Notes: generated from the letters alone by a model not told the origin. A DNA stretch of 64,000 nt from Patiria pectinifera (GCA_029964075.1 CM057130.1:3534001-3598000); one strand, 5' to 3'; positions 36,001 through 48,000 are shown, counted from the first letter of the stretch. A program made the numbers and translations.

Positions 36001-37625
36001 GTTGTTCATACCAGATTTGTGGCAGAGTCAGTTTGATATACAACTGTAATTGGATTTATGATGTGCATACTTTATTGACAGTAACAAAATCTGGAATTCC
36101 TGGTATAAGTATGCACACAACCAGAAGCCAAAGTGTTGTTAAATGTGTCAGTTGTTATTCTTAAAGTATTGTGAGGAACCTTCAATTTTCATGAGAGATT
36201 TGATTTCTCACAGCAACGTTTCTCAGTGGAGCTGGATACTCATCTTGCCAACCACCAGCCTTACTCCACCCAGACCCTGCGCAGTACCCACTCTCAGGAG
36301 ATCATGCTGAGCCGGCAACCCTCAAGAGCCAGCGAGCTCAGATTGCTGCCAATCAAATCCCACAGGGAGGTGAACCATTCAAACGATACAACACCAGAGG
36401 GGACACTCAGAAGAAAGGTAGGTCCTCCTTATATTCCCTGATTTTGAGACCAATCAATGTATCTCCCCTTCCTCTACAATCTCTGCTCTATTTCCCTCAT
36501 TTTTCTTATCTGTTTGTTCTTATCTGTTTGTTCTTATCTGCTTGTTCTTATCTGTTTGTTTGTTCTATTTGAAATTTTTGTTCTTGGAAATTCACCTGTT
36601 TATCAATTATTTGGTCCTAACTTTGTCAGCTGAATTTTTTGAGATCTGGGCGTTATGTAATTTCCATTTTTTTTTAATACGTGCACTTCACAGCGCATCT
36701 GAATGCCAAAGTCTTTTCCTTTCGAACAAGGACATGGGGATTTTTATTTTTCTTCTTTGCATGATTAAAGCAGGAATTCATAAGGTGAATAGGTCTGGGA
36801 TTATAGAATTTATGAGGTTTGTGTTGGCATGGCCTGAAACATTAAAATGAAACATTCATTCTGTGATTTGTGAATCCAAGAATCTGAGATTCATAGTTAT
36901 ATCAGAGTTGAATCCAGATCATCCTAAGTCAGTCAGTCTTAAGACTTGTGACTGAAGTGTGATTTGACTGGTGATGGCTTAGCTACCAGTAGCCCCTCTA
37001 GGCTGTACGCATGCTCTCTGTCCATTTTGGGGGTCGTCTTATTGAATGACTACTGCTGCAGTCAATGCATGCGTGGTATATACTGGACCACGCACGCATT
37101 TAATTCGTTACTGTGCACGTGTATCGTGGTCTCCACTATCAATACCCCAAACGTGATGATACAATTTGAGGATTTATTTGCTGGATTCAACTCAAGCATT
37201 AAGGAGATAATCCAGGGTAAATCGAAGCCAATTAGTGCAATGAATCATGTGTGCAAAGACATTCCACTGCACGGCAAAATGGCTTACTCGAGCAGACTAC
37301 GTGGTCGGCAAGTGCAATACCTAACATCATCGCGGATCCGAGGTTTATATATCTATATTTTTATGACCCTCCTTTTCTGCAGGGAAGTAACGATGGTCCC
37401 AGCCGACCTGATACCACTGAGGCTGAGCTGGTCAACTCACTCCAGGACGAACTCGCCAACATCCGCGACTCCCACATGTGCCAGGTCTGTCTGGAACGTG
37501 ACATGGCCACTGTCTTCTGCCCGTGTGGTCACATGATTTGCTGCGAGCGTTGTTCCCCCGAATGCTTCCGCTGTCCGGTCTGTCGCGCCGACGTGGCTTA
37601 CGTACAAAGAGTCTTCTTTTCCTAA
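30011..37625 (+). CDS. MYLIP: MYLIP/IDOL-type E3 ubiquitin ligase (FERM + RING), first exon missing
   Basis: Exons 30011-30201, 31011-31172, 32747-32965, 34011-34194, 35370-35552, 36214-36417 and 37383-37625 join into 461 codons plus stop. Exon one here (VCDDVGLIEREYFGLRY...LWLNLRNPLNLQLS...VKFFVSPQEL) matches the FERM F1 lobe of vertebrate MYLIP from about residue 30. Exons two and three form F2, four and five F3, and six is a variable Ser-rich linker. The last exon is a RING with CQVC, FCPCGH, CC..C and CPVC, ending RVFFS. MYLIP ubiquitinates lipoprotein receptors (LDLR, VLDLR, ApoER2) and binds myosin regulatory light chain in vertebrates. The invertebrate targets are not known from sequence. 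The roughly 29-residue first coding exon was not found; it may lie in the upstream spacer in diverged form or further away. Confidence 0.92.
32316..32463 (+). mobile_element. SINE in MYLIP intron (32.3 kb)
   Basis: B-box-like GGGTTTGAGTCCC followed by a tail containing GGTACTGAGTATAC and GTGCAGGGCAAACCCCAG. The same tail follows the tRNA-like head at 33663, so both belong to one family. Confidence 0.5.
33158..33250 (-). mobile_element. SINE tail, inverted orientation, in MYLIP intron
   Basis: This is the reverse complement of the tail of the 33663-33830 element (ATATTCTGTTTTGCCC, TATACTTAGTGTTGTC, GATTGTGAGAAAA). The tRNA-like head is not evident. Confidence 0.5.
33663..33830 (+). mobile_element. 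tRNA-derived SINE in MYLIP intron (33.7 kb)
   Basis: Head with A-box-like GTGGTCAAGTGGTAAG and B box GGTTTGAGTCC, then the conserved tail (CACTTGGGACAACACTGAG, GTGAAGGGCAAAACCC). The head is almost the same as the inverted copy at 45940-46006. Confidence 0.65.
34365..34657. mobile_element. Fold-back MITE in MYLIP intron 4
   Basis: A hairpin (34365-34477) is followed by a second inverted pair of about 38 bp: TTTATGCAACGACTGAATGA at 34480 and its diverged complement ending at 34657 (CAATCAGATGACAAGG...). The related element at 40748-41231 shares both parts. Confidence 0.65.
34968..35020 (-). mobile_element. tRNA-like SINE head
   Basis: On the - strand: TGGCTCAGTTGGTAG (A box) and AGGTTCAAATGC (degenerate B box). 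It lies in the MYLIP intron before exon 35370. Confidence 0.5.
35255..35325 (-). mobile_element. tRNA-like SINE, partial
   Basis: On the - strand: AGTTGGTACTGC, then B box GGGTTCAAATCC and a tail CCAATTTCTTTGTTCAAT. The tail is shared with the element at 55150, so the two are one family. It ends about 45 bp before a MYLIP acceptor site. Confidence 0.5.
36503..36562 (+). repeat. 14-bp tandem repeat, TTCTTATCTGTTTG x4
   Basis: Four near-perfect units in MYLIP intron 6. Each contains TTATCT (reverse GATA site) and TGTTTGTT-like sequence. Confidence 0.8.
37383..37625 (+). other. MYLIP: RING-domain exon of MYLIP
   Basis: The exon begins after CTTTTCTGCAG and encodes GSNDGPSRPD, a short helix (AELVNSLQDELANI), then the RING CxxC...CxCGHxxCCxxC...CxxC with all zinc ligands present. 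It stops ten residues after the CPVCRA motif. The linker preceding the RING is the coiled segment used for dimerisation in vertebrate MYLIP. Confidence 0.9.
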
Positions 37626-40000
37626 GTCTCCAATTTTTTGTATCCTTTTATTTTTCCCTGCCATTTTTGTTTCAGGGCCGCATTGTGTTACGTGAGTTGG
37701 TATGCAACGTGAATCTATGCAAACTGTAGAGCAGTGTTTTAGGAAATTAAGATTGTAGTATATATTTGATGCAGAGCATTCAGAGAGTCGGCCTATACTG
37801 CTTCCGTAATGGGTCATTAAAGTCAATGTATTTCTACACCACCTGAAAAGATTTGGGATCCAAATTGCATCCAGTGAATGTGGTTATTATTTTCTTGTGA
37901 GGCCAAATTATATGAGTGTGTTGGTCAAAATTGCAAGCCGTGTATTTCTCAGAATGTATATTTTATTATTTTTGTGTAAAGTCGCTATTTGCAGAAAGAT
38001 CAAATTTCATGAAATGTCATGGGGAATTTTGATATGAAAATTGTTCGAAATTCTTTGAAATTTCATGAAAATAATTCCAACACTCATTACATTCATGGCA
38101 CTCTTAAACTCTGTTAAAACCAATTTTCTTTGAGAGATCGCACCTCACTTCACCCCAAAACTAGGTTTGAGATACCCAAGATTTTTCCATTAATAAAAAA
38201 AAAAATGTATTTGATAAAAAAATATTTCCAGGTATATTTCCACAAAAAAATGTCATGACGCTAAGACCAAATATGATATCCGGTAAATCGGTTTATTATA
38301 ATAGTAAGATTTGTAAATTTAATTGTAATTTAATACTTGTAGCATTTGCATACAGTTATCAAGTCCGTCAACAGTTGCTGAAGTTTTGCAGTTAATCTTT
38401 GTGAAGTAAATCTGCTCCGCTATTTAATAATAAGTAAATTAAATTTATGTTGATATTTACATTCATATTTCATTATTTGTTTATTTTCCTCTAATAGAGT
38501 ACCGAAGCGTGACGTCAGCTATCGTTGTTCTGGTTCACTCTAGTTCGCGCAATTATGTCTTAACACACTTAAGCTGTTCGCGTGGAACAGAATACGCCGC
38601 ACACTTCGGTACTCTATTGGCTCACGAATATTTACCATTTTATGCCTAGATGAGTTAGAAGTACCTGAAATTCCAGGTACTTTTTATTACGTATTCAAAT
38701 TGTACTTAATTTGTGTACATTTGTTTTGCACCAATACTCTAAGTCAGTCACCAAGTGTGCCATGTTATATCATGGGGGCCTGCAAAGATGCTAACAGTAT
38801 GTGGCCAGGTGTTGTGATAATGGCAGAAAACAAAGCACAACCGCTTTGTTTACAGAAATGTGGTCTTCGGCATTTTGAATAACCGTCACATCTCCTCAAA
38901 CTTCCTTGGCCATTTCTACCTTCTTATTTTTTTAAAATATATATTACCACGAAGTATTGCAAGTGATTAAGCAAATGTTTCTTTTATTGGACCTTATTCT
39001 TTTTTTAATACAGAGGCTGAAATGAATATTCGTAAGATGTATTTATCATTTTTTTTGCATGCATGAGAATCAAAATGTATATATTGTTTATCAAATGTCC
39101 TGGTTGGTTTGTCCCTGAAAAAAATATTCCTTAAAAAAAGAGGGGGAAAAAACCACCCAGAACAGAGTGAAGTTGAATTTAAACAGGTGAATTGTGAAAT
39201 ACAGAGCAGTTCTTCTGCCATTAGTATCCCCGAATAAGTGTGATGTTAGGTTGAAAACTCTGTTCAGACATTTGTAGGGAACTGAACATTGCATGTTTGA
39301 TGAAATTTCAATATACGTCTTTAGAAAAAAAAGTTGTTTACGGAGGTTTATAAGCAAGTAAGGAATTATCAAAACAATTTTTAAAGCTAACTGCTATAAT
39401 TTTTTTTTTATACAGCTTTGAGTATTTACAGTGATTTTTACTGATATTGTGCATGATTATGTTTAATAATAATAATACAGTATTCTTATTTCACTATTCT
39501 ACTTTATTCATTCATTTTTATATTTGTAATATGTCATATTTTAAGGTACATGTCGAGTTTTGGTTTTATTCATTTAATCAAATTCTTTTGTTACACTTTG
39601 TTAACATAATTAATGTCAAGCAACATGCATAAAGTGTACTGCATGCCTCTGTATTTGTATGGCTGTTATGTGATTAGTTCTACACCATCAAACCCGATTG
39701 GTGTATGTGTGCATAAATTATGTAAATTAAGTGGCATTGAGACATTGATTAACGAATAGGAAGGTGGCATTTGTAATGAATTATTCATCACTAAGTGTTC
39801 TTTAAATCTTTGTGCATTTGGTTACAGCCCAGTTAAAATGAATGTGTCCACTGTAATGCGAAAAATGTCATCTTTGAGCAAGTTTGGGACGAGGACAGTT
39901 AGTCGACATGTGGTTTATTTGGGATCTAACTTACGCCTGCGCACTAATATCAACATGTCAACGTCTCTAGTCAAACGCTGGCCAAAATGTTGTCATAGAG
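37626..40000. other. MYLIP 3' region and spacer
   Basis: No coding frame is supported. An AATAAA at 38192-38197 is a possible MYLIP poly(A) signal. A small inverted element is at 38494-38618; the rest is AT-rich single-copy-looking sequence. Confidence 0.45.
38494..38618. mobile_element. 125-bp inverted-end element
   Basis: AATAGAGTACCGAAG at the left is matched by CTTCGGTACTCTATT at the right. A TGACGTCA-like site lies just inside the left arm. MITE-like. Confidence 0.6.
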
Positions 40001-40206
40001 GGTGCGTTCGACTCTAACTACTAGAGCGTGTTACTCAAACTACTCCTGAGTGCAGGAAAATGTTGCGTGCGCATTACTCTCGGTGCAGAAGTATACTCCC
40101 GGTATGACGGAGAGCATACTCTTGCTAACCCGCCGGTCGTACTCCTGCCGTTTGTGCGCTCAGGAGTATACTCGCGTTAACACGAGTAGCACGCTCGAAC
40201 GCAACC
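40001..40206. mobile_element. 206-bp fold-back element
   Basis: GGTGCGTTCGA at the left and TCGAACGCAACC at the right. Pairing continues inward with AGAGCGTG and CACGCTC, and CTCCTGAG and CTCAGGAG, giving arms of about 48 bp. No coding content. Confidence 0.7.
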
Positions 40207-40747
40207 AAAAGTTGTGGGTCCTGGCTCCCTGCTGTGCATTATGATGCATGCGGCTATTGGTAACCAGCGATGCAACCATATCAGGGGTGTGAAATCTCAG
40301 CTTTAAAGCTGATTTCAGCTTTTTTTTGTTTTGGATTTCAGCTTTTTCCTTTTTCCTCTCACTGTATGTACAAAAATAAGAGAGATTTCCAAAGCTTTTT
40401 TTTTACTTTTCCAGCTGTTTTCAGCTATTTTTATCAGTGGTCACTCACACCCCTGCTTATCCTGTGGTCTGGTTTCAAATAGTCGACTAGCGTAGTCCTA
40501 CCATACTGTTATGTGTTCAAGCAAAGTTAATCAAACTAAACTATGGTTGACCATAATTCTCGCTCGAACTTGCTCATGGTTGAACAGTCAGAAGTGCAAA
40601 GCATCATGGGATTGCAAAGAACAGGACACAAGACATTGTTGCATGGTCACGTTATACTAGAGACTCCAAAATGTTTTCATTGAGTGTGTTCATGTAAATA
40701 CCGCAACGCTCTGCGCTACCATGATTCAGTGTAAATGTTATACAAAT

Positions 40748-41231
40748 AATGAATGTTTGTGAGTGCAATGGTAAGAATAATTTCATGAGGTGACAGATGA
40801 AATGTTCCATTTTCGCCTCGTGGAATGGAACATTTCATCTGTCACCGAATGAAATTATTCTTTCCATTGCACGAATGTGAAACATTCATTATTTGTTTTA
40901 TATAACACCTGAATAAATCCTTGTCATCTGATTGATTGACTTTTAATAGCTAACTTATTCAGGTTAAAAACTGTTTAAAAGTTCGACAAGTTCATCATAT
41001 TTATATTAATATTGCAAACTGTTCAACAGGTTGAGAACAATCTTGTTCAATTTAGCTCGATTTAAAACAGTGACACCGTGCAATGGAAGTTCTATTCACT
41101 GTGCAATAGAACTTCCAGTTCACTGTGGCTGCGCGCCACACGCGCACCGTGCGTTGGTACGAATAATTCAATGGCATGTGATCAACGATCCACCAATCAG
41201 ATGACGAGGATTTATTCAGGTGTTGTATAAA
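40748..41231. mobile_element. Fold-back MITE related to 34365-34657
   Basis: Hairpin 40748-40890 (AATGAATGTTT ... AACATTCATT, inner GGAACATTTCATCTGTCAC) followed by an inverted pair of about 38 bp at 40897-40934 and 41194-41231. The shared order of hairpin plus inverted pair with the MYLIP intron copy shows one family. Confidence 0.7.
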
Positions 41232-42393
41232 TAAGCTTGTAGCATTCAGCATGTTGAATTTTGGACACTCAGTAGCGTCACGGTGTACCACATAGACTTA
41301 GCACAGTTGCCTACGGGAGCCATTTTGTCTCCAATTTTGGGGATCCTTTTTGGCGATTTCCAGTGGCATGAGATCATGGAAATATTTTATTCATGGAAAG
41401 ATGTTTGGGTATAAATGCACATCGATTACACTAGCTTTGCCAAATTGACTATCACTCTGCACAGGTATCGTATTTAAGCAACATAGTTTTTGGTAGTTTG
41501 TAGTTTGTAATATTTTTGTAACTATTATACATGTATATTATTGTGCATAACAAAGGTTTTAGACTCAATATCATTATTTATATATTTTTATGTGCATGAA
41601 CTGGTATTCATGAATATCATAATCAGCATTTGATTAGGGTAAACAATATGGCACAATGTGCTCCATGTTATATTTACTTTTGTAATGGTTTGAGTATTCA
41701 TTAATATTTTTACATTACATGTAGTTTCAGATGACAAATAAGTACACCATTACTGCCTGGTAAGTCGAATATTAAAATAATGTGTTTGATTTAGAGAATT
41801 GATACATTATCCCCAACACACAAACAGCTAACTTAAGCATGGATTAAAGTGATTTGCAAATGCAATTGTAGTATTTTATTATTTTTGATCTAAGTTTATG
41901 TACATATGCAGTTTTGAAATCTCGACCTTGGGTATTTTCAGGAGAAATTCCTTGTACTAAGTCCAATCTTCGTTAAAAATCTTGTCAAACCATGTTGGAC
42001 AAAGATGCAGCTAGCGCGATTTTGGAAAGGGTTACAAGACATCCGGGGGGAAAATGCATATCTTAGATTTATTTTCAGGAATCGAAGGTGGTGTTTAAAA
42101 TCCGGGTTAATTCTCTAAGAATGTAAAACTAAAGTAAAATGTTGATCTGAATTGCTATGGTTTACCTCGTAAATGCCCTGTGTATAACTGCACCAAAAAT
42201 GTGAAAGTTAAAAAAAGTATCTTTAAACGAAAACAAAATTGTCAGTTTTTGTAGTTGAGATACTTGATGTTGTGCCTAGTACTGGTAGACAAACAGTGAC
42301 TGCTAGCATTGAGTGGTGTTATAAAAATAAAGCCTCCCAAGTATACAGCGGCGGCAGAGCGGTGTTTAAACTGGGAAGGGGATCACTAAAAAG
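41232..42393. other. AT-rich spacer, no gene seen
   Basis: Open frames are short and unconvincing. I see no repeat family I can define between the fold-back element and the GAGTC element. Confidence 0.5.
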
Positions 42394-42893
42394 CAGAGCT
42401 GTAATGACTCGAGTTAATGACTCGACTCGAGTCCGACTCGACTGGAGTCCCCAAGGGCAAATGACTCGACTTGACTCGAGTCACTGCGAGCAAACGATTC
42501 GATTCGACTCGACTCCCTCATCAGAATGACTCGACTCGACTTGAGGAAGGCTAATAAGACTCGAGTCCCAAAAATAAAAGCAAAACTTTGCGAAAAATAT
42601 TTGCAATGACTTGCGTCTGTGCTGGTTTTTGTTCACGTCACGTAAGGCGCTCAGCTGGCATCCCCTTTTTATTTTCATAAAGAGCCAAATGTGGTTTCAC
42701 CACATGTAGTAGCCCGAATGTAAAAAAAAAAGACTTTCTCTCTTTTGTACATTTATTGTATAGTGTTCAAAAATTTGTGGCTCGAATTGACTCGATCTAA
42801 CTACTTGACTCGACTGTACTCGACTGGACTACACACTGTGACTCGATTCGACCTTCCAAACCTAATGACTCGACTCGACTCGAGTCACTTCTT
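42394..42893. mobile_element. Relative of the hAT-like GAGTC MITE
   Basis: Starts CAGAGCTGTAATGACTCGAG, the same end as the intron 5 element of copy 2, and continues with GACTCGACTCGAGTC arrays at both sides. The expected right end TTACAACTCTG is missing, so it looks truncated near 42893. Confidence 0.65.
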
Positions 42894-45027
42894 TAAAATG
42901 TTTAAAACGTCGTCCTGCAAGAATAAGTTTAATTTTAACCGTGTCAAAAAAATTGCAAGGGATAAACCTTGTACTTTCGTGAAGTCGAGTCAGAAAAATG
43001 TGTGTTTAAATTAAAAAATAGAAATTGGCCAAAAGAAGCTACAAACTGTCGAGAGTAAATGCAATAAGGGCATAATAATGCAAACACAACACGTAAATAA
43101 ATACACAAACCTCATCTGGTTATGTTTACTAATAACAATATTTATTTCTGATTACATAGTTAAAGTAATATAAATATGCGACCCCACCCAACAAAATGAA
43201 TCTTTAAGGTGCCAGAAGTACGTTCGAATCGTAAGCCCTTTCACAAATCACACTTAGTGGAAAGAAAATCAATAATGCTTTTCATTGTTTTAACTCTTAT
43301 AATATCCAAATCTATCAGGATATCTAGTGATTTATAAAAAGAAATCGAAGATTTTCATATGCTTTTTATCCCCCTGGCTTTTGAAGCCAAGAAAGGGGGA
43401 TCTTGCGACTGTATTTCTTCTGTGTGTCCGTGTGTTCCATTTTGGTTAGGTTAACTGTTTAGTGCTGTCATATCAAAAGTCCGACTTCTGCGCTCAACCA
43501 AACTTGGTGACAATAATCTTTGGGCAGGGGGACAAAAGATAACTTGAGACATTTGAGGTCAAATGTCATCTGGGGGTCAAATGAAATCATTGTTGATTTT
43601 GGTTAGGTACACTGAAAAGTGTGCTTCCTAACTGACTGTATAAATACTGCCAGCATGCCAGGGGGATGGCGCAAGTTTTACTTGCAGTGTTTTTCTAATA
43701 TGAAAAACTAGTGGACAAAAATGTCCACAAGACTCATTTTGTCAGGTCTGGTCACATTTTGCATTTTTATATATAAAAGTAATCCTTAATATAACAAAAG
43801 GTTGCATATATTTTTAAAACCCACTTCCAACTTGTAAATAAGAAAACTGAATATTTTTTTTTTATAATAGCCAGGCAGACTTCAAAGGCAAAATAGAATG
43901 CGGGCAGGATTTTCAATTTTCAAAAATATGATGGGAATAGGTCAAATGCTGATATACCTGAAAAATTGAAAACAGAAATGTCATGGCATCCCCTATCAGT
44001 GTCTTAACTGACATGTTTCATATGGCGTAGTCCATAAAGTTCGATTAACAAGAATGGAGTTAACCCCAAAACCTCCCCATGAAATATAGCTTAATATTCT
44101 AAATGATATTCTACAAACATAAGCAGCTTTTAGATATAACAACTAGATTCCACTAATAACATTTTAATTACAATGTATATTTGAAAATATAAGTTCAAAA
44201 TGTTGCCTTTATGTTTACATATTACAGCTACAGATGTTAATGGAAATTAAAACAATACACCATTGAGTAATTTTTCCCAACAGAATCAGGCATATTACAT
44301 GCAAAGATGTTAAAATCAGTCTTGCTGAAGCAGTATTCCCAAAACCTAGCTAAATATATTGTATTGTTTGTATACACCATAAACATTTACTTAAACTTAA
44401 TATTTCAAGATGAAACAGTTAAAAAAGCCACTTAAAAAGTACTTGTCGAAAAATTTTCTAAAGCAATAACTGCATTTATTTCAGAGACATTTGTCATTTT
44501 GATGACGTTGAAGAGTTGCTTCGTAGATCAATACAAACATATAAAAATATACTTCCATGTAAAAGTAATACAAAAGTTTAAAAAGTTATAAAAAGTAGAA
44601 TCTATACTATAGATTATATATCATAAGTTGAAAAAGAAAATTTCAGTTTTTACGAGTTGTTCACTTTTTCATTTTATGCCACAATTCTTATTTTTTTTTA
44701 ACAGATTGTAGATAATAATTCTAATTCTTTACAAATTTCAGTATTTCCTTTCATTATATATTTCACTGCAGTCTAAATAACTGATGACATACTCTCTTAA
44801 CTTGTTTTCAGGAATCATTCTACTATACTATTTAGCATTTTTTTCTTAATTTCAAAGAGTAACAAACTTAACGGCCATTTATCTTTCTGAGTTTCTTATC
44901 CAACACCAAATATAAAATAAACATGTAAAATACAAATGTATTCTCAAAACTATTCTACTAACTGGTATAGGTTCTGGCAGTTATATAGCCTGTTGGGGTT
45001 GTTGTTGCCAAGGCAACCTGTCGCTGC
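42894..45027. other. Spacer between convergent genes; 3' flank of the phosphatase gene
   Basis: No gene is seen. A 300-bp segment (43369-43668) bounded by CCCCCTGGC and GCCAGGGGG resembles a dispersed repeat. TTTATT at 44475-44480 is AATAAA on the - strand and could be the phosphatase poly(A) signal. The remainder is AT-rich. Confidence 0.45.
43369..43668. repeat. Dispersed-repeat-like segment bounded by CCCCCTGGC / GCCAGGGGG
   Basis: The inverted short ends enclose 300 bp with repeated GAGGTCAAATG/GGGGTCAAATG motifs. Repeat status is inferred from the ends and from general familiarity with such AAGAAAGGGGGATC sequences. Confidence 0.4.
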
Positions 45028-45098
45028 CTAGTAGTCAAAGTCCTCATTGTTGACCATCATGTCATCATCGTCGTCGCGGCGACCATTCCCCTTCATCA
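45028..45098 (-). other. Terminal coding exon of the phosphatase
   Basis: It encodes [22 protein letters not shown] and stop at 45028-45030. The acidic run and terminal Tyr give a short tail after the catalytic domain. The acceptor TTTGTGCAG and the phase fit exon 45617-45689. Confidence 0.75.
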
Positions 45099-48000
45099 CT
45101 GCACAAATATTGAAAGTGAATAAAAAATACAATTATAGGTTAACTTTTTTGTTTCAAAGTAGGGCTTAAAATGAAAAGTTAAATATTTTTAAAGAGCAGG
45201 GAAATAAATTCACATGCTGTCTTGGAAGTAAAGGCACAGACTGCAATTTCACCTGTCGGTTAAAACATCTTTTCAGTTGGACCTGAACTATCCCCCCCCC
45301 CCCCCCCCCCCCCAAAACAAAAAAAAGTTGTGGGGAAGTAACCCACAACGGTGGCAGTGAACATGAAGGATCGAGCCCACTCATTCCCTGGGGGCGATGA
45401 CTGAAGATAAAAGATCATGCTTGTTCCTGATTTAACATGGCCATGATTTTGTCAATTTTAAAAAACGTCTTCTCATAAAAATGGATGAAACATCTGATAG
45501 ACGCATTTACTTTTACACCGAAAATGTCTGTCTCTTAGGTTCAACAATTTTGATTCAGCCTAAAGTCTGAACTTGAAAATCGAACGCCTGTTGAACAAGA
45601 AACTCTCTGTACTCACTGGAGTTGGAGGCGTGCTGGTTGGGGTTCTGTATCGCCTTCAGCAGAACCTTATGGATGAAGATGTACTGATCCTGTGCACAAG
45701 AAAAACAAGAAGAATACAAAGACTTTGTTTTATGTGACATTTGTATTAGTGTTTTTGCCTGCCAGCAATTAACTTGAGTCAACGGAGGGCGCTTGGAATA
45801 GTTTCAAACTATTTACTTTGATTCTTGCACTCTTTCTAATCTCTTTTTCTAATTTACGATGCAAATCCTTATTTTTTTACAAATACTGCATACTCTGAGT
45901 TGTCTGAGTGCTTGTCAGAACAAATATTCATCAACTACTCGGGTTGGAATCGAACCCACGACCTCCTGCTTACTAGTGCAGACGTCTGACCACTTGACCA
46001 CTCAGCTTTTTGTAAGATGGAATTCGCGTCGGAGTGTCATCTCCCTGACACAAATTCCATCTTACAAACAGTTCTTTTTTTGGTGTAGATGGAGCCTACC
46101 TCAGTCTGAACCATGTTGCATCGGTTCTCCCTCATGTTAGCCACGGTGCCGTACACGTCCAAGAACTGATCGCCTTGGTCCAGACTACGCAGCAAGATGT
46201 CAAGGGTCGAGAAGGTGCCTGAGCGACCCACACCGGCGCTGAGGAAGACAAAAAGAAAGAAGAGGGAACTTTATACAGGTTGCTTGGTCACCAACTGAGT
46301 TGTCTGTATGGGCTCCAAGCACAAGTACTCTCAATGGTATTAAAAAAAGAAGAGTTTGCGGTGACCACTGGAAGAGACATTTAAACTGACGATGCCCGAC
46401 ACTTATGCAACAAATAAAATTAGTTGTACGTTCTTCACCCTATACGCATGCAATCCAGTAATACAAGCGGTGTGTCACGTCTACTTGCTCGGTCGTAGCT
46501 CATTTTTCAGTTACAGATTCATATTTATAGTGGATATCTTGGTCACAAAGAAATTTGAAAAATCATTGCCGAGCGTTCAGGAAGAATCATGACTGGCACA
46601 AGATTTTGAGTTCTTACGGAGTAGAGTTCCAACTGTACGAAAATACTTTTGGTGTCGGCAGATTTATCAGCGAAGTAGCTTCTGTTTGCCCTATCAAAGA
46701 GTCCATTAACTTGTTTGCGTTGGTTGATGTAAAACAGGTGATACACTTCCAGACTGCTCTTTTGCCACTTCATTTGGGAGCGGTGGCGAACTTGAGGTGC
46801 CGTATGTATCAATTGAATTGTCACAAGATGGTCTCGTTGCCGATACTTGACAGAGTATCTTACCTGCAATGGACCACCACAGGGCCACTGGATGTCGCCT
46901 GCATCTCCTGGAAGGTACGGACAAAGAACAGCATGGGATCCGGAGTGGAGGGAATGCCGTGATCGCCCCAGGAGCGGAAGTGGTAATGATGCAGCACTCG
47001 AGTCACGCCATTCTGCGAAGAACGATACATTTATGATTTATATAAATAATTATGATTTAGAAGTAAAAACGGTAAAGATAAGCATTTACTTGTGAGGTTG
47101 TGTTTATCTTGAGAGGATGACTACTAGTGCCTAAACTAGGTGGGTGGGTTAGGGCAGGGTGATCAGGTTGGGTTGGGTTGGAGAAGCGGAGGGAGGAAAG
47201 GGTGATAATGCTGGGTGGACAAGAGGTGGGGGAGGGAGGTGAGGTGCGGTGGGGTTGGGTTGGATCGGGTGGGGTGCCATGGGGTGGGATGGGGTGCGGT
47301 GGGGTAGGATGGGGTGCAGTGGGATGGGATGGGGTGGGGTAGGATGGGGTGGGGGGAGATTGGGTGGGGTGGGGTGGGGTGGGATGGGGTGGGGTGGGGT
47401 GGGGTTGTGGGAGGGGTGGAGTGAGGAGGAGTGGGGTTGGTTGAGGTAGGGGAGGAGATAAAATGTCAGGGTAGGTTTGTAATGCAGGGCATGGGAGGGC
47501 AGAATGGGCTAAGGAGGGTTGAGGTAGGGGAGCTGGGGTAGGGGTATAAGAGTTAAGGGCAGTGCAGAGGGGCGTTGGATCACTTAAACCAACCTTCTCA
47601 ATTTCCAGTGTGCGGATAGTCCAGGATGGTTTAGTGACGGTTCCGATGTGAGTGACTGTCACATTGTTGAAAGTCAGTTGGCTGTCATCCTCTGGCCAGT
47701 ACTGCTCCGACTTCACCTGAATAATGAAGAGAGTATCAGGTCAATAAACAGGTCATACACAAATACTGCGTCAGAGCCAAACCAAATGAACTATCAAACT
47801 GTAATATATATTTGTGAACTCTGAACAGTCATATGATCTTTACTCGTACAGGTTCCAGATACAACCATATCTGACAACTGACTTTTCCCGATTTTTTTCA
47901 AACACTACTCTCTTGTTTATTTCCGTTAGGCATTTGTTACTACCTTTCTTGCAATGTGTTCTTTCATTTACTACAGTTTGGCAGAACCTCTTTTTGCTCT

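Noticed and set aside
45940..46006. Possible tRNA gene with perfect B box on the - strand
   Set aside because: The cloverleaf is incomplete and the head recurs with a SINE tail at 33663.
47057..47716. 219-codon proline-rich frame on the - strand
   Set aside because: Most of it is translation of the (GGGGT)n array; only 47594-47716 is a real phosphatase exon with proper splice sites.
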